A DNA stretch of 64,000 nucleotides from Pseudomonadota bacterium (GCA_021324155.1 JAJPJQ010000024.1:56772-120771), one strand, 5' to 3'; numbered from the stretch's first letter, positions 25,566-34,005 are shown. Notes: generated by a model from the letters alone, not told the origin. Made by a program: numbers and translations.

Positions 25566-25811
25566 TAATCCCGATCGACCGATTACGTCAGCTCCTCGAT
25601 CGGCAAAAGGCCGACGAGGCCGAACAGAAACCTGTGCCATCCATTGATCTCCGGATCTCTATAATGGACCGTTTCGCCGTTTCTTGTGTCATCCTGAGCC
25701 CTTCGCGTGTCATCATGAGCGTAGCGAAGGATCCCTCCGGAGAGATTCTTCGGCTGCGCTTCAGAATGACAGAACATTGATGCTTCATTGTAGGGGCACG
25801 GGCGCCCGCCG
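25566..25811. repeat. Mosaic of dispersed intergenic repeats
   Basis: About 245 nt without a gene. 25687-25775 holds several degenerate units of the GTCATCCTGAGC/GAAGGATC/TTCAGAATGAC type, seen in both orientations (GTGTCATCCTGAGC at 25686, GTGTCATCATGAGC at 25708, CTTCAGAATGACAG at 25759). This is followed by a GTAGGGGCACGGG unit. The layout suggests accumulation of short repeats, not a single transposon. No coding sequence is credible here. Confidence 0.65.
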
Positions 25812-26243
25812 CTATTCCTTCGAGAAGTCCGATGTCAGCCAGCGCTCCGGCCGCATGCGGAATATCGCGGTGTCGGCAAGCTCGCCGCGCATCCGCTCGA
25901 TGAAGCCGTCGCCGCCCTCTTGGCCCAGGTAGCGGCGCGCGACCGGACGCATGTCGCGCTCGATGTCCGCCTGCTCGATGGCGACGATGCGGCCTTCGAC
26001 GCTGACGTATTTGTACGGCGGCGTCTCGACCTGCGCGAGCAGGCTGAACCGGCCGGCGCGCGCGAGCAGCTTCCCTTTGCGCGACCCTCTGTCGGTCGCG
26101 ATCCGCAGATCGCCTCCGGGCTGATAGTCGTACCAGATCGGCACCGTCAGCGGCCCGCGGCCTTCATCAGCGATGCTGACGACGCCAATGTGCACATCGG
26201 CCAAAAATGCCTCGCGTTCCTGCTTCGACATGACCAGCGACAT
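25812..26243 (-). CDS. Pyridoxamine 5'-phosphate oxidase-fold (PPOX) protein
   Basis: Split-barrel flavin-binding-type protein of 143 aa. ATG 26243 is behind GGAGGTCC. The pattern LADVHIGVVSIADEGRGPLTVPIWYDY, then KGKLLARAGRFSLLAQVETPPYKYVSVEGRI (quoted in parts; about residues 14-40 and 56-86), is typical of PPOX-class F420/FMN-dependent proteins. Likely an FMN- or F420-dependent reductase or a binding protein; substrate unknown. The 3' end abuts the repeat mosaic. Confidence 0.85.
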   Translation of the reverse strand: MSLVMSKQEREAFLADVHIGVVSIADEGRGPLTVPIWYDYQPGGDLRIATDRGSRKGKLLARAGRFSLLAQVETPPYKYVSVEGRIVAIEQADIERDMRPVARRYLGQEGGDGFIERMRGELADTAIFRMRPERWLTSDFSKE

Positions 26244-26705
26244 ATGGACCTCCGTATGATTGGGCGTGGATTTGGGGGTGAAGAGACTAATTCACGGGTA
26301 GCAGGTAAGGGAAGAGTGTCAAGATAGACGCAAATAGCTCTCGGGCTCCTTTGTCTACCATTCCTTCAGCCTGCGACCCCGCAAATCACCGTTGAAGATC
26401 AGGTCAGCCCCGGGTGTCAAGGCGGGGCGACCTTGTTGCGCTTTAACGATCGTCGCGGAAATTATTTTCAAAAATTGTGTGGCACCCCCACGACACTCCG
26501 CGACATTTCTGTGGATATTTCTAGATTCGCCTCCGCTTTATCCACGGCTTCTACCTGCGCGGCGAGCAATGTGCGGAATTCACCGAATTCACCCAGGGTG
26601 CCACGTGAGGCCCGTAAGAGGCGCTCGGGACGGGCCGACGCGGGCATGAAATGAAAGATTATCGGCGCGGTGGCTGGACGCGCTCTCGCGTCGAGGCAAT
26701 CCGAT
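26244..26705. other. 462-nt gene-free region
   Basis: No credible gene in any frame. It is more AT-rich than its surroundings. It contains a 9-bp inverted pair GTGGCACCC (26479-26487) and GGGTGCCAC (26596-26604) that bounds a 126-nt segment. Short open stretches on the minus strand look like decayed coding sequence but are broken by stops. It may be the site of an old insertion. Confidence 0.5.
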
Positions 26706-27446
26706 TTAGAATGATCCCATCAATCTCCTAAAATTTTCCTCGACTCTTTTTTCCATCTCCTCCGCCTTCGCTTCCTTCAGCACCGCTAGTTCGTCAACGA
26801 CCCGCAGTAACACCTCCGGCATCCCGACTTCACCCGTCAGCCATTTTAAGCCCCCAGGGTTATCCGTCTCTGTAATTATGCGATCGAGCGGGACGGCGTG
26901 GGCGAGGGCGCGGATTTTGTCGGACGTGAGCAGCTCGACTCCGAAGGTGAAGTAGGCACCGTAATCGATCAGCGCGCGCAGGATGTCCTCGGGGCCGGAA
27001 TACCAATGCACGATAGCGCGGCGGATCGCGTAGCGCTCCAGCAGATCGAGAATTTCCCGCTCGGCGCCCTTGGTGTGGAGGTTGAGGGCCTTGTCCTGCT
27101 CGCCCGCGGCGGCGAGAAAATATTCCAGCACTTTTCTCTGGGCGGGATATTTCTCCGGCTCTTTCACCCAGTGAAAGTCGAGGCCGAGCTCGCCGAGCGC
27201 GGGGCTTTCCTCGATCAGCGGCGCGAGCGCTTTTAAATCAGCCGCGTACTCGTGCGCGCGGTTGGGATGGACGCCGAAGGTGGGTTTCACCCAGGCGCAT
27301 CGCTCCGCGATCTCCAGCGTGCGGCGGTAGGAGGGGACGTCCATCGCGACCGCCCAGGTGAGAATGCGGCGCTCCTCGATCTGCTTCAGCGCCGCGTCCA
27401 GCGCCGCGCCGTACTTGTCGATGTGCGCGTGCGCGTCGATCAGCAT
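26706..27446 (-). CDS. TatD-family metal-dependent hydrolase
   Basis: Amidohydrolase-superfamily TIM-barrel protein of 246 aa. ATG 27446 gives the family N-terminus MLIDAHAHID with the metal-binding His-x-His. Other metal sites fit: Glu in LGELGLDFHW, His in LNLHTKG, His in AIVHWYSG, and Asp in ITETDNPGG. The TatD family includes DNases and other hydrolases; the substrate is unproven. A TTG at 27482, overlapping the ligase stop, is an alternative start. Co-directional with and probably co-transcribed after the ligase. Confidence 0.88.
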   Translation of the reverse strand: MLIDAHAHIDKYGAALDAALKQIEERRILTWAVAMDVPSYRRTLEIAERCAWVKPTFGVHPNRAHEYAADLKALAPLIEESPALGELGLDFHWVKEPEKYPAQRKVLEYFLAAAGEQDKALNLHTKGAEREILDLLERYAIRRAIVHWYSGPEDILRALIDYGAYFTFGVELLTSDKIRALAHAVPLDRIITETDNPGGLKWLTGEVGMPEVLLRVVDELAVLKEAKAEEMEKRVEENFRRLMGSF

Positions 27447-27478
27447 GTGCGTTCCATAGAGCGGCGCGCGCTGGATTG

Positions 27479-29053
27479 TCAACGGCGGCTCTTCGCCGTG
27501 AACTGCTTCTCGTAGAGCGCTTGCAGCTCGGCGAGCGTGGAGGCCTGCCGCGGGTCTTTGTCTTCGCGGATGCGCTTGATGCGCGCGAAGCGGAGCGCGA
27601 AACCCGAGCTGTACTGCGGGCTCTTTTGAATCTCGTTGTACGCGACCTCGACGACAACCTCGGGCGTTACGGTGACGGTGTAGCCGTCGTCGCCGGTCTT
27701 GAGCGCGCTCAGGCGCTCGGTCATTGCGCCGAATTGCTTGTCGGTGAGCCCTTTAAACGTCTTACCGACAGGCGCGAAGCCGCCTACGGCGTCGGCGACC
27801 GCGAGATGATAGTTCGAGAGCCAGCCGCGGCGGCGCCCCGAGCCGCGGTCGGCGGCGACGATCACGCAATCGAGCGTCTCGGCCGGCTTGATCTTGAACC
27901 ACAGCTTGCCGCGGTTGCCGGGCATGTAGGGGCTCGCGGGCGATTTCGCCATCAATCCTTCGTGGCCGGCGGCGAGCGATTCTGCGAGAAACGATTGCGC
28001 TTCGGCGGCGGCGCCGGTGATGCGGCGCTCGGCGAGATGATTGCCCTTGGTAATTTCCGCGAGCTTCGCCCAGCGCTGCTCGTACGGCTCGTCGATCAGC
28101 GAGACGCCGTCGAGGTAGAGGCAGTCGAAGAGATAGAGCCGCAGGGGGATCTCGCCTGCGGCGGCCTCGATGCAATGGATGCGGCGGAAGCGGCGCATCA
28201 ACTCCTGGAAGGGGAAAGGCCGGCCGTCCTTGCCGATCGCGACGACCTCCCCGTCGAGGATGAACGAGTCGCCGGCGATCTCGCTTCGCGCGAGCGCGCC
28301 GATCTCGGGGATACTGTCCGTTACCTCCGTCAACCGGCGGCTCCAGATGCGCACGCGGCCGTCTTGTTTGTGCATCTGAATGCGCGCGCCGTCGTACTTG
28401 TATTCGAGCGCGGTCGCGCCGCCGTGCGCCTTGAAGATCTCCGCGAAATCTTCCGACAATTCCGAAAGCATCGGTAGCAGCGGCACGAATAGTTTGATGT
28501 CGACGTGCTCCAGCGCCGCCGCGCCACCGGGGAGGGCGATCGCCGCGACCTCGGCCAGGTCGGAGAGAAAGAGCGCGGCGCGTCGCGTCGTCTTCAGATC
28601 GGCGGCGGAGGCTTTTGCGATCGCTTCGAGAATTAGCCCGTCGTGCAGGCCGACGCGCAGCTCGTTGTGCAGTATGCGAAAAAGAATCCGCCGCTCGGCA
28701 GGGGCGGTCTTCTCGATCAGCGCGCGCAGACGCGCGAACTTCTCGCGGCGCGAGCCCTTGCCGGCGGCTTCGGCGATTTTGCCGAAGTCTTCCGCGGCTT
28801 CGAGGATGGTCAGCGGTTTGTCGCCGTTGCGCGTCTCCGGAAGCTCGTAGGCTTCCGCGAGCGCGCCGGGGCCGACGTCGAGCGTGCGCGGGTCGGAGAC
28901 CGGAAACGGGCGGCCGGAGAGAAAGGCGACGCCGGGACGGATCTCGTCGCGATCGAGGCGCTTTAAATATTCCGCGGCGGCCGCGATCTTGGCGAGGCGG
29001 CCGGGAGTTTTTTCGAGCTCGTAGCAGAGCGCGGCGAAGGCGGCGAAGTCCAC
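27479..29053 (-). CDS. ATP-dependent DNA ligase, archaeal/LigB type
   Basis: DNA ligase of 524 aa with three expected parts: an N-terminal DNA-binding domain (1-200), an adenylation domain with motif I EYKYDGAR (residues 217-224, Lys219 being AMP-accepting) and a C-terminal OB-fold. Downstream motifs are present: FILDGEVVA (III), EGLMAKSP (IV) and KLWFKIKP (V). This type is the replicative ligase in archaea and a secondary repair ligase in scattered bacteria. The usual NAD-dependent LigA is expected elsewhere in the genome. Confidence 0.94.
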   Translation of the reverse strand: MDFAAFAALCYELEKTPGRLAKIAAAAEYLKRLDRDEIRPGVAFLSGRPFPVSDPRTLDVGPGALAEAYELPETRNGDKPLTILEAAEDFGKIAEAAGKGSRREKFARLRALIEKTAPAERRILFRILHNELRVGLHDGLILEAIAKASAADLKTTRRAALFLSDLAEVAAIALPGGAAALEHVDIKLFVPLLPMLSELSEDFAEIFKAHGGATALEYKYDGARIQMHKQDGRVRIWSRRLTEVTDSIPEIGALARSEIAGDSFILDGEVVAIGKDGRPFPFQELMRRFRRIHCIEAAAGEIPLRLYLFDCLYLDGVSLIDEPYEQRWAKLAEITKGNHLAERRITGAAAEAQSFLAESLAAGHEGLMAKSPASPYMPGNRGKLWFKIKPAETLDCVIVAADRGSGRRRGWLSNYHLAVADAVGGFAPVGKTFKGLTDKQFGAMTERLSALKTGDDGYTVTVTPEVVVEVAYNEIQKSPQYSSGFALRFARIKRIREDKDPRQASTLAELQALYEKQFTAKSRR

Positions 29054-29104
29054 CGCTCCATTGTAGCACGGCTACGGTTGCGGCGCGGTGGGCCGCTTCA
29101 ACGT

Positions 29105-29383
29105 TCAGCGGGCGCGCCGGAGGCGATCGCGCTCGGCCGCGCGCTGCGCTTCCTGCCGCCATTGCGCGGCACGCAAAACGTAGCCCCTGGCGCATTCGTC
29201 CGCAGTGGGGCGCCGCAACGCGAGCGTCAAATAATGGATCGCGATCGTGGCCGCCGTCCCGGAGTCGGGCGCGCGGTAGCTTTGCTCGAGCCATGCGGCG
29301 GCTCCGAGGATCGCCGCGGCGGGGCAGCCCTCGGTCGTGCGGCAGAGCGACCAGGCCTTGCGCAGCATGCTTTCGGGAAACAT
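29105..29383 (-). CDS. Hypothetical protein
   Basis: ORF of 92 aa starting MFPESMLRKAWSLC, with a moderately hydrophobic middle and a basic Arg-rich C-terminus. No domain is recognised. It starts 33 nt after the stop of the HemP-like gene and could be co-transcribed with it. Codon use is like its neighbours, but the prediction rests on position and length only. Confidence 0.4.
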   Translation of the reverse strand: MFPESMLRKAWSLCRTTEGCPAAAILGAAAWLEQSYRAPDSGTAATIAIHYLTLALRRPTADECARGYVLRAAQWRQEAQRAAERDRLRRAR

Positions 29384-29416
29384 CGTACGATCCTCGAATC
29401 CTCCCGTAGCCCCTGA

Positions 29417-29608
29417 CTACGTGTTCTCGCCGCCCACGGGCGTTGCCGCGATTCGCTCTCTTTTTACCAATGAAAGCTTTCCGTCTGGCAGGACTCCGAA
29501 GAGATATTCCTCTTTATCGTGAACGATCACGAGTTCGCGCCGTCCTTGAAGGAAGAAAGAGCTTTTAACGCGGCGTCTGCCGCTGGAGTTTTGCGTGTTT
29601 ACCGCCAT
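29417..29608 (-). CDS. hemP: HemP-like hemin uptake protein
   Basis: Protein of 63 aa. ATG 29608 is preceded by TTGGAGGCAAT; an upstream in-frame extension runs through the terminator hairpin and is rejected. The C-terminal 38 residues follow the HemP pattern: basic RRRVKSS, hydrophobic LVIVHDKEEYLF, then PDGKLSLVK (family: RRV-x-S...L-x-I-x-H...Y...GKL-x-L-x-K). HemP proteins lie in or near iron/heme uptake operons, where some act as regulators of heme-uptake genes. No heme receptor is in the window. A DyP peroxidase lies 1.5 kb away on the other strand. Confidence 0.72.
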   Translation of the reverse strand: MAVNTQNSSGRRRVKSSFFLQGRRELVIVHDKEEYLFGVLPDGKLSLVKRERIAATPVGGENT

Positions 29609-29620
29609 ATTGCCTCCAAC

Positions 29621-29655
29621 AAAAAAGCCCGGGCCATTCTCGATGGCTCCGGGCT
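29621..29655 (-). terminator. Intrinsic terminator in the hemP leader
   Basis: On the minus strand AGCCCGG-A-GCCAT pairs with ATGGC-CCGGGCT around a 5-nt loop, a 12-bp stem with a single bulged A, followed by six U residues. It lies between the promoter (29704-29732) and the Shine-Dalgarno site (29613-29617), so transcripts should stop after about 75 nt unless the hairpin is bypassed. Confidence 0.8.
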
Positions 29656-29703
29656 CCGGGTTCGACGACCTCCGGCCGCTGTAGGTCAATCCGATCTGAT
29701 ATT

Positions 29704-29732
29704 CGTATAGACTAACAAATTTAGTTTGTCAA
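29704..29732 (-). promoter_or_regulatory. Strong promoter of hemP with internal dyad
   Basis: Minus strand: perfect TTGACA (29727-29732), 17-nt spacer, TATACG (29704-29709). The AT-rich spacer contains the imperfect dyad AACTAAATTTGTT, a possible repressor site in a classical position. An iron-responsive repressor would suit hemP but the site is not a recognisable Fur box. Confidence 0.6.
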
Positions 29733-29774
29733 GACGAACATCGTTGAGGGTGGCGCAGCATACGGAAAATTGTT

Positions 29775-31103
29775 ATGAGTGGACGCCGATCGAGAGCCGT
29801 CATGACTTATCGCGACAGCGAAGCAGCCGGCGCGCGCGTCGAGCGCGCGATCATCCTCGGCGCCGAGCACCCGCGCGCGCTGGCGTTCATCCAGTCGCTC
29901 GGGCGCGCCGGCATCGAAGTGCTCGTCGCACACCACGGCACTTCGCCGCTGGGGTTTTATTCGCGCTATGCCGCGCGCACGTTTACGATCGAAGACACCG
30001 GCGAGGCCGCGCTGGCGCTGCTCGACGAGCTCGCGCCGGGCGGCGGTCTGATCGTCGCGACGAACGATCGCTACATGGTCTTCGTCGCGAAGCACTATCG
30101 TGCGCTGGCGGGCGATTATATTCTGACCACTCCGCCCTGGGAGACGCTGCGGACGATGACCGATCTCTCCCGGCTTTATCCCGCGGCGCGCGCCTGCGGG
30201 CTGAACACGCCGGAATTTTTCCAGCCGAACGACGAGCTTGAGATGCGCGATTACATCGCCGCGCTCGATTTTCGCCACAGCTATCTCCTACGCACGCCTC
30301 CGGCGACGGCGCCGGCGGACGCGGCCACCGGACGATTTACCAAGGTCGCCGGCGACGGCGCTGCCGAGGCGATCGACAACAGCCTGGAGATTTACCGGCG
30401 GCTCGGCGCGTTTCCCCTGATCGTGAAAGTCGTGCCCGGGGAAGCCGACCGCTGCATCGGCGTCTCGATGGTCGTCGATCGCAGCGGCGGCGTCGGCGCG
30501 CTGCACGCGATCCGCCGCTTGAAACTCTTTACCTATTCGAGCGGCGGGCGCTTCCTGCATCCGTACTCGCTCGGGTCGAACGTCTTTTGCGAGAGCGCGC
30601 ACGACGAAGAGGCGGCGGCGGCCGCGACTAGCCTCGTGCGGCGCATGGGCTATTTCGGGCCGATCACGCTGGAATTTCGCCGCGACTCGACAGACGAGAA
30701 GCTCGTGCTGATCAAGGCCGACCCACGGCCGGTGCGCGCGACGGGCTTGTCGCGCGCGCTGGGCTGTGACGTGCCCTTGACGCTTTATCGCGCCTTCACA
30801 GGCGGCAAAGCGGAGACGGCGCCGGCGTACGCCGACGGTGTCGCCTGGCTTTGGGTGAGCCAATACCTGTCGTCGCTTGCCTCCAACCGAAACAACCGTC
30901 CCGTCGTGCGGGAGCTGCTCTCGCTCGTGCTGAATTTTCGCAGGATCCAAGCGATCGCCAATTATTCCGCCGCCGATCCGTTGCCGCTGCTCGTTGAGCT
31001 AAAAAGATATCTACTAGATTTTGTCAGAAGGCGTTTAGGCCGCCTCCGCCGGCGGTCTCGCGGTTGGCGGTCGGGCGCTCCGCAGCCTGAGAGCGTTCCG
31101 TGA
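29775..31103 (+). CDS. ATP-grasp family protein
   Basis: Protein of 442 aa. An N-terminal Rossmann-like domain (AIILGAEHPRALAFIQSLGRAG) is followed by an ATP-grasp region (FPLIVKVVPGEADRC, then VRRMGYFGPITLEFRRDS and KADPRP) resembling carboxylate-amine ligases of the PylC/carbamoyl-phosphate-synthase-like type. Such enzymes activate a carboxylate with ATP and couple an amine or thiol. The substrate is unknown. The final 25 residues are very Arg-rich. The DyP gene follows after 36 nt. Confidence 0.75.
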   Translation: MSGRRSRAVMTYRDSEAAGARVERAIILGAEHPRALAFIQSLGRAGIEVLVAHHGTSPLGFYSRYAARTFTIEDTGEAALALLDELAPGGGLIVATNDRYMVFVAKHYRALAGDYILTTPPWETLRTMTDLSRLYPAARACGLNTPEFFQPNDELEMRDYIAALDFRHSYLLRTPPATAPADAATGRFTKVAGDGAAEAIDNSLEIYRRLGAFPLIVKVVPGEADRCIGVSMVVDRSGGVGALHAIRRLKLFTYSSGGRFLHPYSLGSNVFCESAHDEEAAAAATSLVRRMGYFGPITLEFRRDSTDEKLVLIKADPRPVRATGLSRALGCDVPLTLYRAFTGGKAETAPAYADGVAWLWVSQYLSSLASNRNNRPVVRELLSLVLNFRRIQAIANYSAADPLPLLVELKRYLLDFVRRRLGRLRRRSRGWRSGAPQPESVP

Positions 31104-31139
31104 TATTCAAAATACGCGTAGATCCGTATAGGAGGCGCC

Positions 31140-32021
31140 ATGAGTGAAACGCAATCCGGCATTCTCGCGGGCTGCCCGCGGCTGGCGATGTACATGACGT
31201 TTACACTGATTGATGCGGCTGCGGCCAAAAAGGCGCTCCGCGCGCTGTGCGACAGCGCCGACGGCGACAAAACGGTCGTCGGTCTCGGTGAGCCGCTCGT
31301 GCTCGCGATTGGCGGCACTATTCAAGGACTCAGGACATTTCCATCGTATTCCGGCAGCGGCTTCACGGTGCCGTCGACGCAGTCGCATCTCTGGCTCTGG
31401 CTCCGCGGCGATGACCGCGGCGATCTTATGCTCCGCTCACAGGCGCTCGCGGCGACGCTCGCGCCGGCGTTTGCGCAGGAGAGCGTCGTCGACGGTTTCC
31501 AGTACGGCGCCAGCCGCGACCTGACCGGCTACGAGGACGGCACCGAAAATCCCAAAGGCAAGAAGGCGGTCGAGGCGGGCGTCGTCGCCGGCCGCGGCGA
31601 CGGCATGGACGGATCGAGCTTCGTCGCCGTGCAGCAGTGGGTGCACGACTTCAAGCGCTTCGGCGCGTTGTCGCCGCGCGAGCAGGATGATGCCATCGGA
31701 CGGCGCAAGAGCGACAACGAAGAGCTGAAGGACGCGCCGGAATCTTCCCACGTCAAGCGCACCGCGCAGGAGAGTTTTACGCCCCAGGCCTTCGTGCTCC
31801 GGCGCTCGCTGCCGTGGGCGCAGGGCTCGAGCGGCGGCCTGATGTTCGTGGCGTTCGGCAAATCGCTCGACGCCTTCGAGGCGCAGCTCAAGCGCATGGT
31901 CGGCTTGGAGGACGGCATTGCCGACGCGCTCTTCCGCTTTACGACTCCGGTCACCGGCAGCTACTTCTGGTGCCCGCCGGTGAAAAACGGCCGCCTCGAT
32001 CTCCGCACGGTGGGGATGTAG
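31140..32021 (+). CDS. Dyp-type heme peroxidase
   Basis: DyP peroxidase of 293 aa, close to the short P-type. The hallmark GxxDG motif is GYEDGTENP (130-138, catalytic Asp133). The proximal heme ligand His is in SSHVKRT (His204) and the distal Arg in LRRSLPW (Arg221 or 222). ATG 31140 follows GGAGGCGCC. No signal peptide and no obvious C-terminal encapsulin-targeting tail, so cytoplasmic. Role: H2O2-dependent oxidation of dyes, heme or phenolics; physiological substrate unknown. Confidence 0.92.
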   Translation: MSETQSGILAGCPRLAMYMTFTLIDAAAAKKALRALCDSADGDKTVVGLGEPLVLAIGGTIQGLRTFPSYSGSGFTVPSTQSHLWLWLRGDDRGDLMLRSQALAATLAPAFAQESVVDGFQYGASRDLTGYEDGTENPKGKKAVEAGVVAGRGDGMDGSSFVAVQQWVHDFKRFGALSPREQDDAIGRRKSDNEELKDAPESSHVKRTAQESFTPQAFVLRRSLPWAQGSSGGLMFVAFGKSLDAFEAQLKRMVGLEDGIADALFRFTTPVTGSYFWCPPVKNGRLDLRTVGM

Positions 32022-32024
32022 ATT

Positions 32025-32432
32025 GTGCGCGAGATACCGATTCATATCGCGCCGCTTCTGGCGGCGGCGTTGACGCGCATGATCATCGGCGCGCTGTGGT
32101 ACTCGCCGATGCTGTTTTTGCATGCATGGCATCGCGTATCGGGCGTGAGCGAGGCGGAGATGAACGCGGGCATCGCGCGCGCGGTCGTGATCGATTTGAT
32201 CGGAAGCCTCATCATGGCTTTCGTCCTGCTGCACGCGGTCAAGTACGCGGGCGCGGCGACCGCCGCCCAGGGCATGGCGGTCGGATTCTTCAACTGGCTC
32301 GGCTTCGTCGCCGTGGTGACGATCGGCACGGTGACTTACCTGCGAAAACCTTTTCAGCTATTTTTGATCCAGAACGGCTATCTGCTGCTCTCGCTGCTCG
32401 CGATGGGGGCGATCCTTGCCGTCTGGGGATAG
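32025..32432 (+). CDS. DUF1761 membrane protein
   Basis: Small polytopic protein of 135 aa beginning after only 3 nt, with four hydrophobic helices. N-terminal GALWYSPMLF and the later WLGFVAVVTIGTVTYLRKP match DUF1761. Function unknown. The spacing indicates co-transcription with the DyP gene. Confidence 0.82.
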   Translation: MREIPIHIAPLLAAALTRMIIGALWYSPMLFLHAWHRVSGVSEAEMNAGIARAVVIDLIGSLIMAFVLLHAVKYAGAATAAQGMAVGFFNWLGFVAVVTIGTVTYLRKPFQLFLIQNGYLLLSLLAMGAILAVWG

Positions 32433-32465
32433 ATACGCGAAAGAATATTCGCAGGAGGTGCGATC

Positions 32466-32894
32466 ATGGCCTACTCGGTGAACAAATGCGACGTCTGGGT
32501 CGCCGAGATCGACGATCGTCCCGGCGGTCTCGCGGATAAGCTCGACGGCCTGGCGCAGGCCGGAGCGAGTTTGGAATTCGTCATTTCTCGGCGCGCGCCC
32601 GACAAGCCGGGGAAAGGCGTCGTGTTTCTGACCCCGGTTCGCGGCGCGAAGCAGACCCGTGCCGCGAACGAGGCCGGCTTCAACACGACGAGCCGCATCC
32701 ATTCCGTGCGCGTCTCCGGCCCCGACCGCCAGGGGCTCGGCGTCAAGATGACTCGCGCGCTCGCGGACGCGGGCCTCAATCTCCGCGGGGTCTCGGGCGC
32801 GGCGGTCGGGCGGCAAAGCGTCGCCTATTTTGGCTTCGACAGCGCCGAAGACGCGACGAGCGCGATGAAAATTCTCAAGAAGACACTGAAGTAA
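32466..32894 (+). CDS. Tandem ACT-domain protein
   Basis: Protein of 142 aa made of two ACT-like repeats: DDRPGGLADKLDGLAQAG (about 17-34) and GPDRQGLGVKMTRALADAG (about 82-100), each in the betaalphabetabetaalphabeta pattern. ACT domains bind amino acids or small ligands. With no catalytic domain this is probably a small-molecule-responsive regulator. AGGAGGTGC precedes the ATG. Probably in the same transcript as DyP and DUF1761. Confidence 0.85.
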   Translation: MAYSVNKCDVWVAEIDDRPGGLADKLDGLAQAGASLEFVISRRAPDKPGKGVVFLTPVRGAKQTRAANEAGFNTTSRIHSVRVSGPDRQGLGVKMTRALADAGLNLRGVSGAAVGRQSVAYFGFDSAEDATSAMKILKKTLK

Positions 32895-33002
32895 CAGACC
32901 GAAGCTCGGCTTCTCTTTCCATTCCTGTCCATCGACACGGCGGCGGCCGCGAAGGGCAAATCTATGCCCGATTCTTGGCCATTGACATTCATCAAATTTA
33001 GC

Positions 33003-33030
33003 TTGACGCGTCCCCGCCTAACGCGATAAA
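33003..33030 (+). promoter_or_regulatory. Candidate promoter of the CsgG-like gene
   Basis: TTGACG (33003-33008), 16-nt spacer, GATAAA (33025-33030). Each hexamer is close to consensus; the leader would be about 40 nt. Confidence 0.4.
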
Positions 33031-33075
33031 AGGGGGCTTCCCTTGATCCTGCACATTCTTTACTGGAGGTCTCTG

Positions 33076-33915
33076 ATGAGATACGTAGTTCGGTTTTTAT
33101 CTCTATTGGCCGCTCTAGGCCTCGCCGCATGCGGCGTTCAGATGGGCGACAACAGCGCGCGGACGCCGATTACCGGCTCCGCCGGCGGCGCGACTTCGGA
33201 AAACGCCAACGCGCAGCTTGAAAGATGCGATCAATCGCTCGGCACCGTCGCCGTGGTCGAGGACCAGAACGCACAGTGGTACGGCCGGATGAGAAACGAG
33301 TATCAGATCCAATCGACGGTCCCGCTGATCCGCCTGCTGATCCAGCAGTCGAACTGCTTCGTCGTCGTCGAGCGTGGCCGGGCCTTCCAGCAGATGCAGG
33401 GCGAGCGCGCTTTGCAGCAGTCGGGCGAGCTGCGCCAGGGCAGCAACTTCGGCCAGGGGCAGATGGTCGCCGCCGACTACTCGATGAATCCAATGATCAC
33501 TTTCAACGCCCGCGGCACGCAGGGCCTCGGAACCGCGCTCGGCGGAATTCCCCATGTCGGCGCGTTCGGCTTTCTCGCCGGCGGACTCAGTAAGAACGAG
33601 GCCTCGACGACGCTGACGATGGTCGATAACCGCTCGGGCGTACAGCTCGCCGCGGCCGAAGGCGCGGCCTCGAATTTCGATTTTAATCTGTTCGGAGCGG
33701 GCTGGGGCGGCGGCGGTGGCGGCGGCCTCGGCGGCTTCAGCAACACTCCGCAGGGTAAAGTCCTCGCCGGCTCTTTCGCCGACGCATACAACCAGCTCGT
33801 GCGCGCGGTGCGCAACTATCGCGCGCAGGAAGTGAAGGGCGGCCTCGGCACCGGCGGGACCCTGGGCGTGCAGGGCGGCTCGACGCCCGCCTCGAAAGCG
33901 CTCAACAAGAAGTAA
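33076..33915 (+). CDS. CsgG-like outer-membrane lipoprotein
   Basis: Lipoprotein of 279 aa. ATG 33076 is behind GGAGG. The signal peptide ends in the lipobox LAAC (Cys at about residue 18). The central region with ENANAQLERCDQ and later DGxxVQ-like repeats, and the segment IRLLIQQSNCFVVVERG then MVAADYSMNPMITF, match the CsgG/curli-type secretion family. A glycine-rich stretch follows (FGAGWGGGGGGG at about residues 210-221). CsgG forms a nonameric outer-membrane pore for curli; no curli subunits or CsgE/F are nearby, so the cargo is unknown. Confidence 0.82.
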   Translation: MRYVVRFLSLLAALGLAACGVQMGDNSARTPITGSAGGATSENANAQLERCDQSLGTVAVVEDQNAQWYGRMRNEYQIQSTVPLIRLLIQQSNCFVVVERGRAFQQMQGERALQQSGELRQGSNFGQGQMVAADYSMNPMITFNARGTQGLGTALGGIPHVGAFGFLAGGLSKNEASTTLTMVDNRSGVQLAAAEGAASNFDFNLFGAGWGGGGGGGLGGFSNTPQGKVLAGSFADAYNQLVRAVRNYRAQEVKGGLGTGGTLGVQGGSTPASKALNKK

Positions 33916-33939
33916 TCAGCTCATCCATCGTTTCAAAAT

Positions 33940-33973
33940 AAAAAGCCCGGCGGGAGACCCCGCCGGGCTTTTT
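33940..33973 (+). terminator. Strong intrinsic terminator
   Basis: GCCCGGCGGG and CCCGCCGGGC form a perfect 10-bp stem around a 4-nt loop, flanked by AAAAA and TTTTT so that it works in either direction. It closes the CsgG-like gene. Confidence 0.9.
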
Positions 33974-34005
33974 ATTAGCCCTATTGCACTAAACTTCGCC
34001 GCCTG

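Noticed and set aside
31140..32021. DyP peroxidase as encapsulin cargo
   Set aside because: No encapsulin gene nearby and no targeting-like tail at the C-terminus.
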